Shown: piece after piece, positions 43,778 through 53,314 of the stretch
Numbering within the stretch: the first letter of the stretch is position 1
Layout: each line of letters begins with the position of its first letter
From: Mucilaginibacter sp. SG564
GTDB lineage: Bacteria > Bacteroidota > Bacteroidia > Sphingobacteriales > Sphingobacteriaceae
Direction: 5' to 3'
DNA: 64,000 nucleotides
NCBI RefSeq assembly: GCF_013149275.1
Contig: NZ_JABGNA010000002.1
Location: 124,001-188,000 of the forward strand
The notes under the pieces: model-generated
What the model saw: the letters and a program-made list of their open reading frames with translations, nothing else
Databases searched by the model: none
Told to the model about the DNA's origin: nothing
Position numbers and translations under genes: made by a program

Positions 43778-43993
43778 ATGACACTTTCACAACTTGAAGT
43801 AGGCGAAATAGGAATTGTAAAGGAATTTACTGATCTGGAAATGTCGGTAAAACTGATGGAAATGGGTTGCCTGCCAGGCGAGGAAATAAGAATTTCGCGC
43901 ATTGCTCCCCTTGGTGATCCGATCGCTATTCACGTTTCGGGCTATCAATTAAGTCTGCGGAAATTTGAAGCCTCCACCATCGTATTGCAATAG
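43778..43993 (+). CDS. feoA: Ferrous iron transport protein A
   Basis: 71 residues, SH3-like fold of FeoA. VGEIGIVKEFTDLEMSVKLM and MGCLPGEEIRISRIAPLGDP, with VSGYQLSLRKFEAS at the end, are typical. It is cytoplasmic and works with FeoB in Fe(II) uptake. It leads the two-gene feo operon (12-base gap). Confidence 0.94.
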   Translation: MTLSQLEVGEIGIVKEFTDLEMSVKLMEMGCLPGEEIRISRIAPLGDPIAIHVSGYQLSLRKFEASTIVLQ

Positions 43994-44005
43994 TATTTGT
44001 AAAAA

Positions 44006-46120
44006 TTGAAAGCCGATATAAGAGTTGCACTTGTAGGAAATCCCAACACCGGTAAATCAACTCTCTTTAATATACTAACCGGTCTTAATCAAAAAATAGG
44101 AAATTTTCCTGGGGTTACTGTTGATAAAAAAACTGGCTTTTGTCAGCTCCCTGATGGCCGCACCGCCGAAATCATTGACCTGCCCGGTACCTATAGTATT
44201 TATCCCAAAAGTAAAGACGAATCCGTTGTATTTTCGGTATTGGCGGATAAAGCCAAAGGACTAACACCCGATTTGATCGTGGTAATACTGGATGCCTCCA
44301 ACCTGAAACGCAATTTATTGCTTTATACCCAGATAGCCGATTTGAAAATACCCATCGTGGTGGCTTTAAACATGATCGACGTATCTGAAAAAGCAGGTAT
44401 TGATATCGACATCAACCTGTTCGCTAAAAAATTGGGGGTGCAGGTAGTGCCAATCTCGGCACGTAAGATCAAAGGCATCGACCAGCTTAAAAACGCTATC
44501 GCCCACACCAATAAAATAGCCCTGCAGCAAGATACCATTGATGTAGAAGTTATTGCCCCGCAAATTATAGCGCAGATCAAAGACGATCTGAAGATCGACA
44601 ACTCTTACCTTGCCCTGCAACTGGCGCATCAGCATGAAACGCTGAGCTATCTTTCCACCGAGCAAAGCGACAGGATAGAAAAACTGGAACACGAGTTTTC
44701 GTTTCATTCACAAAAATCCCAGGCCGCAGAAACCATCGCCCGCTATAATTTCATCAACGATTTATTGTACGATACGGTTAAAAAGCCCGAAACGGCACAT
44801 GACGAAACCGTAAGCAATAAAATTGATAAGATATTGACGCATAAGATGTTCGGCTTTGTGATCTTCTTTGCCATACTCATGTTCATCTTCCAGGCCATAT
44901 TTTCCTGGTCGGCCTACCCTATGTCGCTGATCGAGGATCTGTTTATCTGGCTGCAAAAAGTAATCAGTAATATATTGCCTGCCGGTCCGCTGGTAAGTTT
45001 GATAGTTGATGGTGTGCTTGCCGGATTAAGCGGAGTAATGGTATTTATACCGCAGATTGCTATCCTCTTCGCGTTGATATCCATCTTAGAAGATACTGGC
45101 TATATGTCGCGCGTTACCTTTATGATGGATAAGGTGATGCGTAAGGTGGGCCTCAACGGCAAATCGGTGGTGCCGCTTATTGGTGGTTTTGCCTGCGCGG
45201 TGCCCTCTATCATGAGTACCCGCAACATCGAAAACTGGAAAGACAGGATGATCACCATTATGGTTACCCCTTTGGTAGCGTGTTCAGCGCGATTGCCTAT
45301 TTATACGCTGATGATCGCGCTGGTGGTACCCAACCGCAACGTATGGTGGATATTTAACCTGCAGGGCCTCGCACTTACCGCTATGTATCTGCTCAGCATT
45401 GTTTCGGCAGTTACGGTAGCTTTTGTCATGAAGTTTATTTTAAAAGCCCGCGAACGTGGTTATTTTATTATGGAACTACCTGTATATCGTATGCCCCGAT
45501 GGAAAAACGTGGGCTTTACTATGTATGACCGTTCCAAAACATTTGTGCTACAGGCAGGGAAGGTAATCATTGCCGTATCGGTGATATTATGGGTGTTGAA
45601 ATCATATGGCCCCGGCGATACTTTTGCCAAAATTGATCAAAAGTACCATCAACCGCAATACGTAAAAACCATGACACTCGATAGCCTCACCAAGGTTATC
45701 GCCTCAGAAAAACTGGAAAGTTCTTACGCCGGCGTATTTGGCCACGTGATTGAACCGGTAATTAAACCATTAGGCTTCGACTGGAAGATAGGCATAGCCC
45801 TCATCAGCTCCTTTGCTGCCCGAGAGGTTTTTGTAGGCACCATGGCCACCATTTACAGCGTGGAAGGCGATGCGGATAAAATGCAATCGGTTCAGGAAAA
45901 AATGCACGAGGCAACCAATCCCAATACCGGGCAGCCGGTATTTACACTGGCCGTCGCGTTTTCGCTCATGATGTTTTATGCCTTCGCTATGCAATGTGCC
46001 AGCACCGTCGCCGTGGTATATCGCGAAACCAAAAACTGGCGCTGGCCCGCCGTGCAGTTTGCCTATATGACTGCCCTGGCTTATACCGCCAGCTTTATAG
46101 TTTACCATTGGCTGAAATAG
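44006..46120 (+). CDS. feoB: Ferrous iron transporter B
   Basis: 704 residues, TTG start at 44006. The G domain has GNPNTGKST (about 10-18), DLPGTYS and NMIDVSEK. The Fe(II) permease part from about residue 275 has several hydrophobic helices and the Gate and C-terminal motifs (GGFACAVPSIMSTRN, LVACSARLPIYTLMIAL). It is in the inner membrane and imports Fe(II) under low oxygen. Confidence 0.97.
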   Translation: MKADIRVALVGNPNTGKSTLFNILTGLNQKIGNFPGVTVDKKTGFCQLPDGRTAEIIDLPGTYSIYPKSKDESVVFSVLADKAKGLTPDLIVVILDASNLKRNLLLYTQIADLKIPIVVALNMIDVSEKAGIDIDINLFAKKLGVQVVPISARKIKGIDQLKNAIAHTNKIALQQDTIDVEVIAPQIIAQIKDDLKIDNSYLALQLAHQHETLSYLSTEQSDRIEKLEHEFSFHSQKSQAAETIARYNFINDLLYDTVKKPETAHDETVSNKIDKILTHKMFGFVIFFAILMFIFQAIFSWSAYPMSLIEDLFIWLQKVISNILPAGPLVSLIVDGVLAGLSGVMVFIPQIAILFALISILEDTGYMSRVTFMMDKVMRKVGLNGKSVVPLIGGFACAVPSIMSTRNIENWKDRMITIMVTPLVACSARLPIYTLMIALVVPNRNVWWIFNLQGLALTAMYLLSIVSAVTVAFVMKFILKARERGYFIMELPVYRMPRWKNVGFTMYDRSKTFVLQAGKVIIAVSVILWVLKSYGPGDTFAKIDQKYHQPQYVKTMTLDSLTKVIASEKLESSYAGVFGHVIEPVIKPLGFDWKIGIALISSFAAREVFVGTMATIYSVEGDADKMQSVQEKMHEATNPNTGQPVFTLAVAFSLMMFYAFAMQCASTVAVVYRETKNWRWPAVQFAYMTALAYTASFIVYHWLK

Positions 46121-46123
46121 GCT

Positions 46124-46230
46124 TTGGGTTCATGGTTGATAGATTTTGGATTATGAACAAATAATAATCTCTTTGTAAATACTTTAAAAACTTCTGGCTA
46201 TGATCCATGAGCCATCAACTATGAACCGAT
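46124..46230. repeat. Inverted repeat between feoB and the SprT-like gene
   Basis: GGGTTCATGGTTGATAG faces CCATCAACTATGAACC. Related to the repeat upstream of gmk at 36255. Confidence 0.5.
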
Positions 46231-46259
46231 GATTCCCTATATTTGTATAGAGGTAAAAA

Positions 46260-46871
46260 TTGGATAAAGTAAAAGTTTTAGAAAAGTATCTTCCGCCAGA
46301 CGCGGCTCCCCTTATTGGCCGCTGGATTGATTACTTTAAATGTGAATTTAAAATTTCGCGTAACCGCGGCAGTAAATTTGGCGATTACCGTGCACCTTAC
46401 GGCGGCAAAGGTCACCGCATCTCCGTTAATTACGATCTTAACCCATACGCTTTCCTGGTAACTACAGTACATGAATTCGCGCATCTGCACACCTGGAACG
46501 AACATAAACAAAAAGCCAAACCACATGGCACAGAATGGAAGGCCAATTTCAAAAAAATGATGCAGCCTTTTTTTGAAAAAGACATTTTCCCTGCCGATGT
46601 AAAACATGCCATTACCAGCTATCTGAATAACCCGGCAGCATCCAGCTGCTCGGACTTGAATTTGTACCGTTCCCTACGCAAATATGACGCGCCTAAAGAA
46701 TCTGTACTTACGGTAGAAAAAGTGCCGCTAAAAGCACTATTCAAAATAAAAGGCGGCAGGATCTTCCGCAAGGAAGAGCAATTGCGCAAGCGTTTTAAAT
46801 GTACAGAGATAGCTACCAAGCGCGTTTATCTATTTAGCCCGGTTGCAGAGGTGGAGTTGGTAGAAGATTAG
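46260..46871 (+). CDS. SprT-like zinc metalloprotein
   Basis: 203 residues, TTG start at 46260. SprT-like fold with the zinc/catalytic motif HEFAHLHTW (71-79) and the C-terminal extension ending with LRKRFKCTEIATKRVYLFSP. In eukaryotes Spartan cuts DNA-protein crosslinks. Bacterial SprT-like proteins have an uncertain role. TATATTTG at 46238-46245 is a fitting -7 box. Confidence 0.88.
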   Translation: MDKVKVLEKYLPPDAAPLIGRWIDYFKCEFKISRNRGSKFGDYRAPYGGKGHRISVNYDLNPYAFLVTTVHEFAHLHTWNEHKQKAKPHGTEWKANFKKMMQPFFEKDIFPADVKHAITSYLNNPAASSCSDLNLYRSLRKYDAPKESVLTVEKVPLKALFKIKGGRIFRKEEQLRKRFKCTEIATKRVYLFSPVAEVELVED

Positions 46872-46890
46872 TTTTGATTCCGGATTTTAT

Positions 46891-46997
46891 CTGAACCATG
46901 ATTTACCAGATTAAAGGATTATAGGATTTTTTAATATCGTGGTAATCCTCAAATCCCACAAACGGCGTAGCCCTCAACGGAGTTAATCATGGTTCAG
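46891..46997. repeat. Dispersed inverted repeat
   Basis: CTGAACCATGATTTACC and TTAATCATGGTTCAG face each other across about 75 bases between genes. Confidence 0.6.
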
Positions 46998-47060
46998 AAA
47001 AATTCTTCTATCAAATAAATCCGAAATCGAACATCCGAATTCCCAAATCAATAAAATCCT

Positions 47061-47068
47061 TACTTTTG
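47061..47068 (+). promoter_or_regulatory. -7 box four bases before a start codon
   Basis: TACTTTTG then GGCC then ATG (47073). A leaderless transcript is likely if this box is used. Confidence 0.4.
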
Positions 47069-47072
47069 GGCC

Positions 47073-47711
47073 ATGGCAAAAGTGAAATCGTTTGTGAATA
47101 ATCCTTACCAGGAAAACACCTATCTTTTATATGACGAAACCGGCGAATGTGTGATCATTGATCCGGGGATGTATACCGCTTCCGAACAAAACGCGCTTAC
47201 ACATTTTATAAGGGACAATAACTTAACACCGGTATTGTTATTAAACACCCATTGCCATATCGACCATGTATTGGGTAACAAATTTGTATTTGACACGTAC
47301 GGGCTAAAACCAAAATTTCACGAGGGAGAATCTGAAGTACTAGCTGCTGTAGTAGCCTATGCCCCGCAAATGGGCATCCGTTATGAAGTATCTCCCCTGC
47401 CCGATGAGTTTCTGCCCGAAACCGGCAGCATCCAATTTGGCAATACCACCTTGCATTTGATCTTTGCTCCTGGCCATTCGCCTGCCTCGTTATGTTTTTA
47501 TGACAAGGAAGCCAATATACTGATAGGCGGCGACGTGCTGTTCAGGCTGAGCATCGGCCGGTATGATCTTCCCGGCGGCAATTTTAGTACATTAATGGAT
47601 AACATTACCACCAAATTGTTTCGCCTGCCCGATGATTGCATAGTTTATCCTGGCCACGGCCCAGAAACTACTATCGGTTACGAAAAACAAAACAACCCGT
47701 TTTTAAATTAA
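47073..47711 (+). CDS. MBL-fold metallohydrolase (glyoxalase II-like)
   Basis: 212 residues. The zinc motif THCHIDH (59-65) is followed by APGHSPASLCFY, GGDVLFRLSIGR and a final YPGHGPETT with metal-binding His. Layout and length fit the glyoxalase II/YcbL type, which hydrolyses thioesters such as lactoylglutathione, though substrates of Bacteroidota members are mostly unknown. It is cytoplasmic, with its own predicted -7 box close to the start. Confidence 0.92.
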   Translation: MAKVKSFVNNPYQENTYLLYDETGECVIIDPGMYTASEQNALTHFIRDNNLTPVLLLNTHCHIDHVLGNKFVFDTYGLKPKFHEGESEVLAAVVAYAPQMGIRYEVSPLPDEFLPETGSIQFGNTTLHLIFAPGHSPASLCFYDKEANILIGGDVLFRLSIGRYDLPGGNFSTLMDNITTKLFRLPDDCIVYPGHGPETTIGYEKQNNPFLN

Positions 47712-47778
47712 AAGTCAAAATTAAAAAGTCAAAAGTCCTTCCCAACTCATAACTTGCAACTTACAACTCCAAAACTAA

Positions 47779-49005
47779 TTGAACACCTCGGTATATATAG
47801 CTAAACGGTACCTTTTTTCGGGCAAAAAAATGCACGCTATTAATATCATTTCGGGTATTTCCATGCTCGGTGTTTTAATTGGCAGCGCAGCGCTCATCAT
47901 TATTTTATCGGTATTCAATGGTTTCGAAAAAGTGATCCTTTCGTTGTACAGCAACTTTACCCCAGAGATCAAGATAGAAACCCGCCTTGGTAAAACTTTT
48001 AATCCGGATACCGCCTATTTTAATACCTTGCATCAGGATAAACGCCTTATTTCCTACACCGAAGTATTGCAGGAAAAAGCACTGATCAAATATGGCGACA
48101 AAACCTTCCTGGCGACTTTAAAGGGAGTAAGTGACGATTTCTTGAAAAACAAACAGCTGGATAGCACCGTACAGGTGGGCTCTTTTACCTTAAAAAGCGG
48201 AGGGCGCAACTTCGCTGTTATTGGAGCTACTATTCAAAATAATCTGGGTATTAATGTTCATGATGAGCTTTCGCCCATACAAATATACTCGCCCAGACGG
48301 GGGACGGAAAGTTCAGACAATCCGCTTAATGAATTTGTGGTTCGCTCCATCAATCCATCCGGCGTGTTTGGTATTCAGCAGGAGTTTGACGATATTGTAG
48401 TAACTCCCCTGGAGTTTGCCCGCGATCTGCTTGATCAGCCCAAAGAGGTATCATCTATTGAGCTTACTTATAAAAAAGGCACCAATCTGGCATCGGTACA
48501 AAGCAAATTAATAGAAGATATTGGCAAAACATTCACCATAAAAAATCGCAAACAGCAAAACACCGAACTTTACAAAACCTTGAACTATGAGCGTTGGTCG
48601 ATATTTATGATACTCACCTTTGTACTGATCATAGCAATATTTAACATTATTGGTTCGTTAACCATGCTAGTAATTGATAAGCGAAAGGACATTGCCATAC
48701 TAAGCAGCCTTGGTGCCAACAAGCAAACCATTCAAGGCATCTTTTTTTTTGAAGGGATGATGATATCTCTCATCGGCTGTATTGCCGGCATTGCTTTGGG
48801 CCTGATATTCTGCCTGCTGCAACAGCATTTTGGCTGGATAAAAATGGGCGCGCAAATGTCGGTGATTGATGCTTATCCGGTTGATATTAACCCGGTTGAT
48901 GTTGCCTTGGTATTTTTAACAGTTGGCATCATTTCTGTAATAGCATCAGGCATTAGCGCACGATTAAGTATTAAAGGTTTAGATGAAATCAAACAGGATT
49001 TGTAA
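47779..49005 (+). CDS. ABC transporter permease, LolC/LolE type
   Basis: 408 residues, TTG start at 47779 (NTSVYIAKRYLFSGKKMHAI follows directly). The first membrane helix is at about 25-45, a large periplasmic MacB-like domain spans about 55-265, and an FtsX-type triple-helix part (about 270-400) ends with SARLSIKGLDEIKQDL. LolC/E moves lipoproteins from the inner membrane. The ATPase is not in the window. Overlaps the promoter-like TAAATTTG of the next gene. Confidence 0.9.
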   Translation: MNTSVYIAKRYLFSGKKMHAINIISGISMLGVLIGSAALIIILSVFNGFEKVILSLYSNFTPEIKIETRLGKTFNPDTAYFNTLHQDKRLISYTEVLQEKALIKYGDKTFLATLKGVSDDFLKNKQLDSTVQVGSFTLKSGGRNFAVIGATIQNNLGINVHDELSPIQIYSPRRGTESSDNPLNEFVVRSINPSGVFGIQQEFDDIVVTPLEFARDLLDQPKEVSSIELTYKKGTNLASVQSKLIEDIGKTFTIKNRKQQNTELYKTLNYERWSIFMILTFVLIIAIFNIIGSLTMLVIDKRKDIAILSSLGANKQTIQGIFFFEGMMISLIGCIAGIALGLIFCLLQQHFGWIKMGAQMSVIDAYPVDINPVDVALVFLTVGIISVIASGISARLSIKGLDEIKQDL

Positions 49006-49010
49006 ATTTG
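49003..49010 (+). promoter_or_regulatory. -7 box overlapping a stop codon
   Basis: TAAATTTG begins with the TAA stop of the LolC/E-like gene and ends four bases before the ATG at 49015. Confidence 0.4.
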
Positions 49011-49014
49011 CGGT

Positions 49015-49386
49015 ATGAGGATAGGGTATATTAAATATTTCGCGTTCTTACTTGTTTTAATTGCTGCATGCTCATGTAACAGGAACTCATCAAAAGCCAA
49101 AGAACAAACAGTTTTTAAGGGTTTATATAGTTTTGGCCCCGAAATAAAATCATTCAAAGATTGCGATAGCGGCAGAGAGTTTTGGGTTACCGACAGTTCG
49201 GCCCAGTTAGAATTGCAATACTCACAGCTCAATTTCGAAAAACCTTACGAGCCTGTATATGTGGAGGTAGAAGGTATCAAATCAAAATCAGGAAAAGAAG
49301 GTATGGGATCTGAGTATGACAGTACCCTGGTTGTAAAAAAAGTTATAAAAATAACCAAAGAGATACCCCAGGACATTTGCAATTAA
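49015..49386 (+). CDS. Small lipoprotein, NlpE-C-like
   Basis: 123 residues. A signal peptide ends with a lipobox near LLVLIAACSC (Cys19 or 21). The mature part (GLYSFGPEIKSFKDCDSGRE, FWVTDSSAQLELQYSQLN, YVEVEGIKSKSG) resembles the OB-like C-terminal domain seen in NlpE-type lipoproteins. It is likely outer-membrane-bound. Function is not certain. Confidence 0.75.
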   Translation: MRIGYIKYFAFLLVLIAACSCNRNSSKAKEQTVFKGLYSFGPEIKSFKDCDSGREFWVTDSSAQLELQYSQLNFEKPYEPVYVEVEGIKSKSGKEGMGSEYDSTLVVKKVIKITKEIPQDICN

Positions 49387-49492
49387 TACGTTATTATTAA
49401 TAGCTTTAATCATTCACAACGCCTGCTATATTTCAGCCGTTCTAAACCAAATAAATAAAACTCATTTGCCACAGTGGCGTTAATTAACTATT

Positions 49493-49864
49493 ATGGAATC
49501 AAAACGTCAGCAAAAATTTGCCGGAGTAATACAGCAGGATCTGGCCGCCATATTTCAGCGCGAAGGCATGAACTATTTGCCAAATACCCTGGTAACCATT
49601 ACTAAAGTACGCGTAACACCAGACTTGGCCATCGCCCGTATATTTTTAAGCTTTTTTGGCAACAACAACCTGCAACTGGCCCTGCAAACCATTAAATCAC
49701 ACGCATCCGAGATCAGGTATAAACTAGGCGCCCGTATTAAAGACCAGGTAAGGATCATTCCGCAGTTGGAGTTTTTTGTGGACGACACCAGCGAATACGT
49801 AGAGCGTATGGACAAGATATTTGAAAAACTAAGCAAAGAAGAGCGCCAGCCCGATACCGAATAA
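49493..49864 (+). CDS. rbfA: Ribosome-binding factor A
   Basis: 123 residues, KH-like fold of RbfA: SKRQQKFAGVIQQDLAAIFQ, ITKVRVTPDLAIARIFLSFF and KDQVRIIPQLEFFVDDTSEY. It helps late maturation of the 30S subunit. It is followed after 9 bases by the M23 peptidase gene. Confidence 0.94.
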   Translation: MESKRQQKFAGVIQQDLAAIFQREGMNYLPNTLVTITKVRVTPDLAIARIFLSFFGNNNLQLALQTIKSHASEIRYKLGARIKDQVRIIPQLEFFVDDTSEYVERMDKIFEKLSKEERQPDTE

Positions 49865-49873
49865 CACTGCCGG

Positions 49874-50560
49874 ATGGATCCGCATGCCCGTTTAAAAACT
49901 TACTTGCAAAACAACCCTGCAGCCATTGGCAAAGTGGTTGATTATAATGCCGGCTCCGACCGGCTTTTTCCGTTGGATTTTACCGCCGCTAACACCGACC
50001 TTAATATAGATATCATTGCCGATACACAACGGTTTACTGATTGGGTAAGTGAGAAATTAAAAGCCAGTAACTCCCGGTATGGCATTGGCGGCTATATGGA
50101 GCACCGCACCATTTACGCCGTGAGTTCACACTTTGATACCGATGATGAGCCGCGCCGCTTGCATTTAGGCGTTGATATCTGGGGCGATGCAGGTACGCTT
50201 ATTTATTCGCCGTTTGATGGTACAGTTCACAGCTTTCAGGATAATAATAACCTGGGCGACTATGGCCCAGCCATTATATTGCAACATAACCTTGATGGCC
50301 TAACCCTGTACAGCCTCTACGGGCACCTAAGCCGCAAAAGCTTGAACGGACTGACAGTTGGTATGCCCATCCGTAAAAACCAGCAGATAGCCACACTGGG
50401 CAACAACCAGGAGAACGGTCAGTGGCCGCCACACCTGCATTTTCAGCTCATGTATGATATGGAAGGTAAATATGGCGACTATCCCGGCGTATGTAAATAC
50501 TCCGAAAAGGAAAAATACCGGCTGAATGTTCCCGATCCTGGCTTGGTTTTAGGCTTCTAA
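49874..50560 (+). CDS. M23-family peptidoglycan endopeptidase
   Basis: 228 residues. LysM is absent. The LytM/M23 domain spans about 95-205, with the metal ligands HLGVD (H97, D101), HxH in PPHLHFQLM and GDYGPAIILQHN. All key residues are there. No signal peptide is visible, unusual for an enzyme acting on peptidoglycan, so the start or the location is uncertain. It is 9 bases after rbfA. Confidence 0.85.
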   Translation: MDPHARLKTYLQNNPAAIGKVVDYNAGSDRLFPLDFTAANTDLNIDIIADTQRFTDWVSEKLKASNSRYGIGGYMEHRTIYAVSSHFDTDDEPRRLHLGVDIWGDAGTLIYSPFDGTVHSFQDNNNLGDYGPAIILQHNLDGLTLYSLYGHLSRKSLNGLTVGMPIRKNQQIATLGNNQENGQWPPHLHFQLMYDMEGKYGDYPGVCKYSEKEKYRLNVPDPGLVLGF

Positions 50561-50621
50561 CCCCACGTAAAAGCTAATTCATATTAAACTTTATATCCGT
50601 TTTATTGTCGATATTTATAGG

Positions 50622-51296
50622 ATGATAAAGCGCCTGTTTATATTCGTTTCGCTGATGGTAACAACGGCATTAATGGCCTCCGCCCAGCCTGCTTTCAAAG
50701 GCGGCCAAAACGCGCTCCTGGATTTTTTAAGAACCAAGATAGTATATCCAGAATATTCCAGCAAAAATTGTATTTCGGGCACTATTGATGTAGCATTCAG
50801 GATTGACCGTAACGGCAAGGTTACCAGCGCCAGCGTTCAGCGGGGCCTGGGTATCGACCTGGATGATGAGGCCCTGCGGGTTATCAAACTTACATCAGGG
50901 CATTGGACTATACCAACCGACTACAACGAAAACACCAACCTGGTACAACCTATTCGTTTCGATCCGTCCCAAACCAACTGCGGCTATCAGAATAACACGG
51001 CAAATATGCAGGCCGCCATTGATGATTATAAAAACCGGCAGGAGTTGGAAAACGCCGTAACTAATTACTATATCAATAAATACAAAGGCACAGCAGATAC
51101 CAGTAAAGAACCTGCCATTCTGGCCTTAAAAAAACAGTTGGGTTTTGACGACGAGCTGATCAGCGACCTGCTGAAACAGGCTAATCAAAAATTAAAACAG
51201 GGTGATAAAGAAGGCGCCTGCACCGACTGGACCTTTATCCGCAATATAGGCAGCGATAAAGCCGACAGCTTTATTAAAAAATATTGCGGGCAATAA
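50622..51296 (+). CDS. Secreted protein with TonB C-terminal-like domain
   Basis: 224 residues. Signal peptide MIKRLFIFVSLMVTTALMAS, then a TonB C-terminal-like domain at about 25-105 (QNALLDFLRTKIVYPEYS, GTIDVAFRIDRNGKVTSASV, GLGIDLDDEALRVIK). The C-terminal about 100 residues are helical with a Cys pair. Such soluble periplasmic proteins carry the TonB-C fold without the transmembrane anchor. The role is unknown. Confidence 0.8.
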   Translation: MIKRLFIFVSLMVTTALMASAQPAFKGGQNALLDFLRTKIVYPEYSSKNCISGTIDVAFRIDRNGKVTSASVQRGLGIDLDDEALRVIKLTSGHWTIPTDYNENTNLVQPIRFDPSQTNCGYQNNTANMQAAIDDYKNRQELENAVTNYYINKYKGTADTSKEPAILALKKQLGFDDELISDLLKQANQKLKQGDKEGACTDWTFIRNIGSDKADSFIKKYCGQ

Positions 51297-51322
51297 CTTT
51301 ATAAAACCATTACATTCACTGC

Positions 51323-51808
51323 ATGGTTCAACACGAGCAGCAATTACGCAAAAAGGTAAAAACCTGGATCATTATATTCATCATCGGCTTAGTATTAAGT
51401 GGTGTAACTGCCTTCCCCATCGAAACTGAACTGGCCTTTTTCGCGGCACACGCCCAGGCTTTCCCCACATTTATGCAACCTTGGATCATGAAGGTGTACC
51501 TGGCCGTAAAAACTACCAATCAAAACTATCCTTACTTAAGTTATGGTACCGATTGGCTGGCATTCGGCCACCTGGTAATAGCCATGGCATTTGTTGGGCC
51601 GTTAAAAGATCCTGTAAAAAACATCTGGGTTATCCAGTTTGGGATGATCGCCTGTATTATGGTGTTTCCATTGGCCTTTATCGCAGGTCCGATACGCGGT
51701 ATCCCCATTTACTGGCGCTTTATTGATTGCTGCTTTGGCATTTTTGGCATTATACCGCTTTATATCTGCTATCGCGATATTAAAAAGCTGGAAGCCCTAA
51801 CTTCCTGA
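51323..51808 (+). CDS. Integral membrane protein, unknown function
   Basis: 161 residues with four hydrophobic segments (about 14-33, 65-90, 103-120, 133-150). The stop is inside the convergent gene, giving a 12-base overlap of 3' ends. I do not recognise a family. The start ATG at 51323 follows closely after the TonB-C gene. Confidence 0.75.
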   Translation: MVQHEQQLRKKVKTWIIIFIIGLVLSGVTAFPIETELAFFAAHAQAFPTFMQPWIMKVYLAVKTTNQNYPYLSYGTDWLAFGHLVIAMAFVGPLKDPVKNIWVIQFGMIACIMVFPLAFIAGPIRGIPIYWRFIDCCFGIFGIIPLYICYRDIKKLEALTS

Positions 51809-52651
51809 GGAAAGCATATGTGGTGCTTTGGGCTTAGCGTTAACTATATCCCGGCTACCCGAAGGCACTGTCGAATTATTTCGATATAGTTGATTCAAAA
51901 TATACTGCACTATCAGTTTCCCCATTTTTTGCTTCCCAATTGTTGACAGGTGGCCACTGTTTCGATAGAGGATCTTATGTTTTTTATAATTATCACATAC
52001 CATACTAAAGGGCACCACTATGGTTGAATCCTGCAGATGGGTGTCTTTTAACAACTGATTAACCTGTTTGCGGTAATCATCAAGGCTACCCGTACTGCCA
52101 TTATCAATAATTAAAGAAACTACTTCGTTACGGGCCTTTTGTAATACATCCAAACTATCGGTGGTTTCCTTAAAACCAAAATCGGGCATGGTCACAAAAA
52201 CAGGCTCGATGTTATTTTTTAACAGATCTCCTATAATGAGCGAACAGTAATAAGCGTAAAACTTGGCCCCCATTTCACCGGCGGCATCACTGGTACCTGC
52301 TAAAACAATGCAGTAATCAAGGTTGTGGTGTAAAATTTCGCTGCTGGAGTAAGGCGTACCCGGGTTGGTGTAAAGGTTATCATATATCTGTTTTGTTTTG
52401 GCCTCCGGCTCGCCAAATGAAATGATCTCTGTTTTTAAACCATGCTTTAAAAACTCATCGCTGATAATGGTATCGAGCGTGGTTCCGCTGGCCCAGCTAT
52501 CGCCAATAATACCAATCCGGAGTATGTTGTTTTTGTGCTTTATTTCGTGCCGGGATAAATGCCTTGGTTCAAAAGAATATCTTTTATATAAGTAATAACC
52601 AAATTCAATTAACAGCACACCTGTTAATAATAACAACAGCTTTATTCGCAT
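51797..52651 (-). CDS. SGNH-fold hydrolase-like protein
   Basis: 284 residues. An N-terminal membrane anchor (MRIKLLLLLTGVLLIEFGYYL) is followed by RIGIIGDSWASG, block I of the SGNH family with the nucleophile Ser, VLAGTSDAAGEMG (block III-like) and NSGHLSTIGKQKMG carrying a His. The set of catalytic positions looks complete, but overall similarity to known esterases is low. It may act on cell-envelope carbohydrate esters. Confidence 0.7.
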   Translation of the reverse strand: MRIKLLLLLTGVLLIEFGYYLYKRYSFEPRHLSRHEIKHKNNILRIGIIGDSWASGTTLDTIISDEFLKHGLKTEIISFGEPEAKTKQIYDNLYTNPGTPYSSSEILHHNLDYCIVLAGTSDAAGEMGAKFYAYYCSLIIGDLLKNNIEPVFVTMPDFGFKETTDSLDVLQKARNEVVSLIIDNGSTGSLDDYRKQVNQLLKDTHLQDSTIVVPFSMVCDNYKKHKILYRNSGHLSTIGKQKMGKLIVQYILNQLYRNNSTVPSGSRDIVNAKPKAPHMLSSGS

Positions 52652-52747
52652 ACTTATACCAGTTACAAAAGGGGGTTACGTAACAGCATTATTTTACGAT
52701 CAAATATCCAATAAAGATTTACTTTTTATAAAATATTTCGGGAGTAA

Positions 52748-53314
52748 TTATAGAAAAAACAGGTAAGTTACATGTTTTAAAGTTTGCCGCAGCTTTTCGA
52801 GCGCTATGCTCACCTGGCGCTCAACAGTTTTAGGAGAGATATTGAGCTTACTGGCAATCTCTTTATACTTCATATCGCTGAAACGGCTCATCACAAAAAT
52901 TTCACGGCATTTCTGGGGCAGGGTGTCAATAGCCGCATTAATCTGCCGGGTTAGTTCCTTTTCTTCATACCCACTTTCTACGGTGTTACGTACCTCATCA
53001 AAAAGATTATTCTTTTCCAGATAAGCCACGTATAAGTTTTCTATTTTTTGATGTTTTAAGTAATTCAGGCTTCGGTTTTGTACCATTTTAAACAAATAAG
53101 ACCCAACCGAAGTTGAAAAACTAACCTCATGACCTTTTTCCCATAAAAGAGCGAAAACATCGGCAACAATTTCTTCAGCAATAGAAAGATCATTAACAAA
53201 ACGGTTGCAAAAAATCGTAAGCCGGGTATAATAAAGCTTAAATAAAGCTTCAAAAGCCCTTGCATCACCCTGCGTAAGTTTTGTAATGAGTATCTCGTCG
53301 CTTTTAGTAATCAT
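52748..53314 (-). CDS. ECF sigma factor (FecI/RpoE type)
   Basis: 188 residues. Region 2 (EALFKLYYTRLTIFCNRFVN and KGHEVSFSTSVGSYLFKMVQ) and region 4 (TLPQKCREIFVMSRFSDMKY, ISPKTVERQVSIALEKLR) are both present. It is divergent from fecR, with a 243-base gap. In Bacteroidota such a sigma-factor/FecR pair responds to a substrate through the SusC-type receptor. It probably regulates 54780-61361. Confidence 0.93.
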   Translation of the reverse strand: MITKSDEILITKLTQGDARAFEALFKLYYTRLTIFCNRFVNDLSIAEEIVADVFALLWEKGHEVSFSTSVGSYLFKMVQNRSLNYLKHQKIENLYVAYLEKNNLFDEVRNTVESGYEEKELTRQINAAIDTLPQKCREIFVMSRFSDMKYKEIASKLNISPKTVERQVSIALEKLRQTLKHVTYLFFL

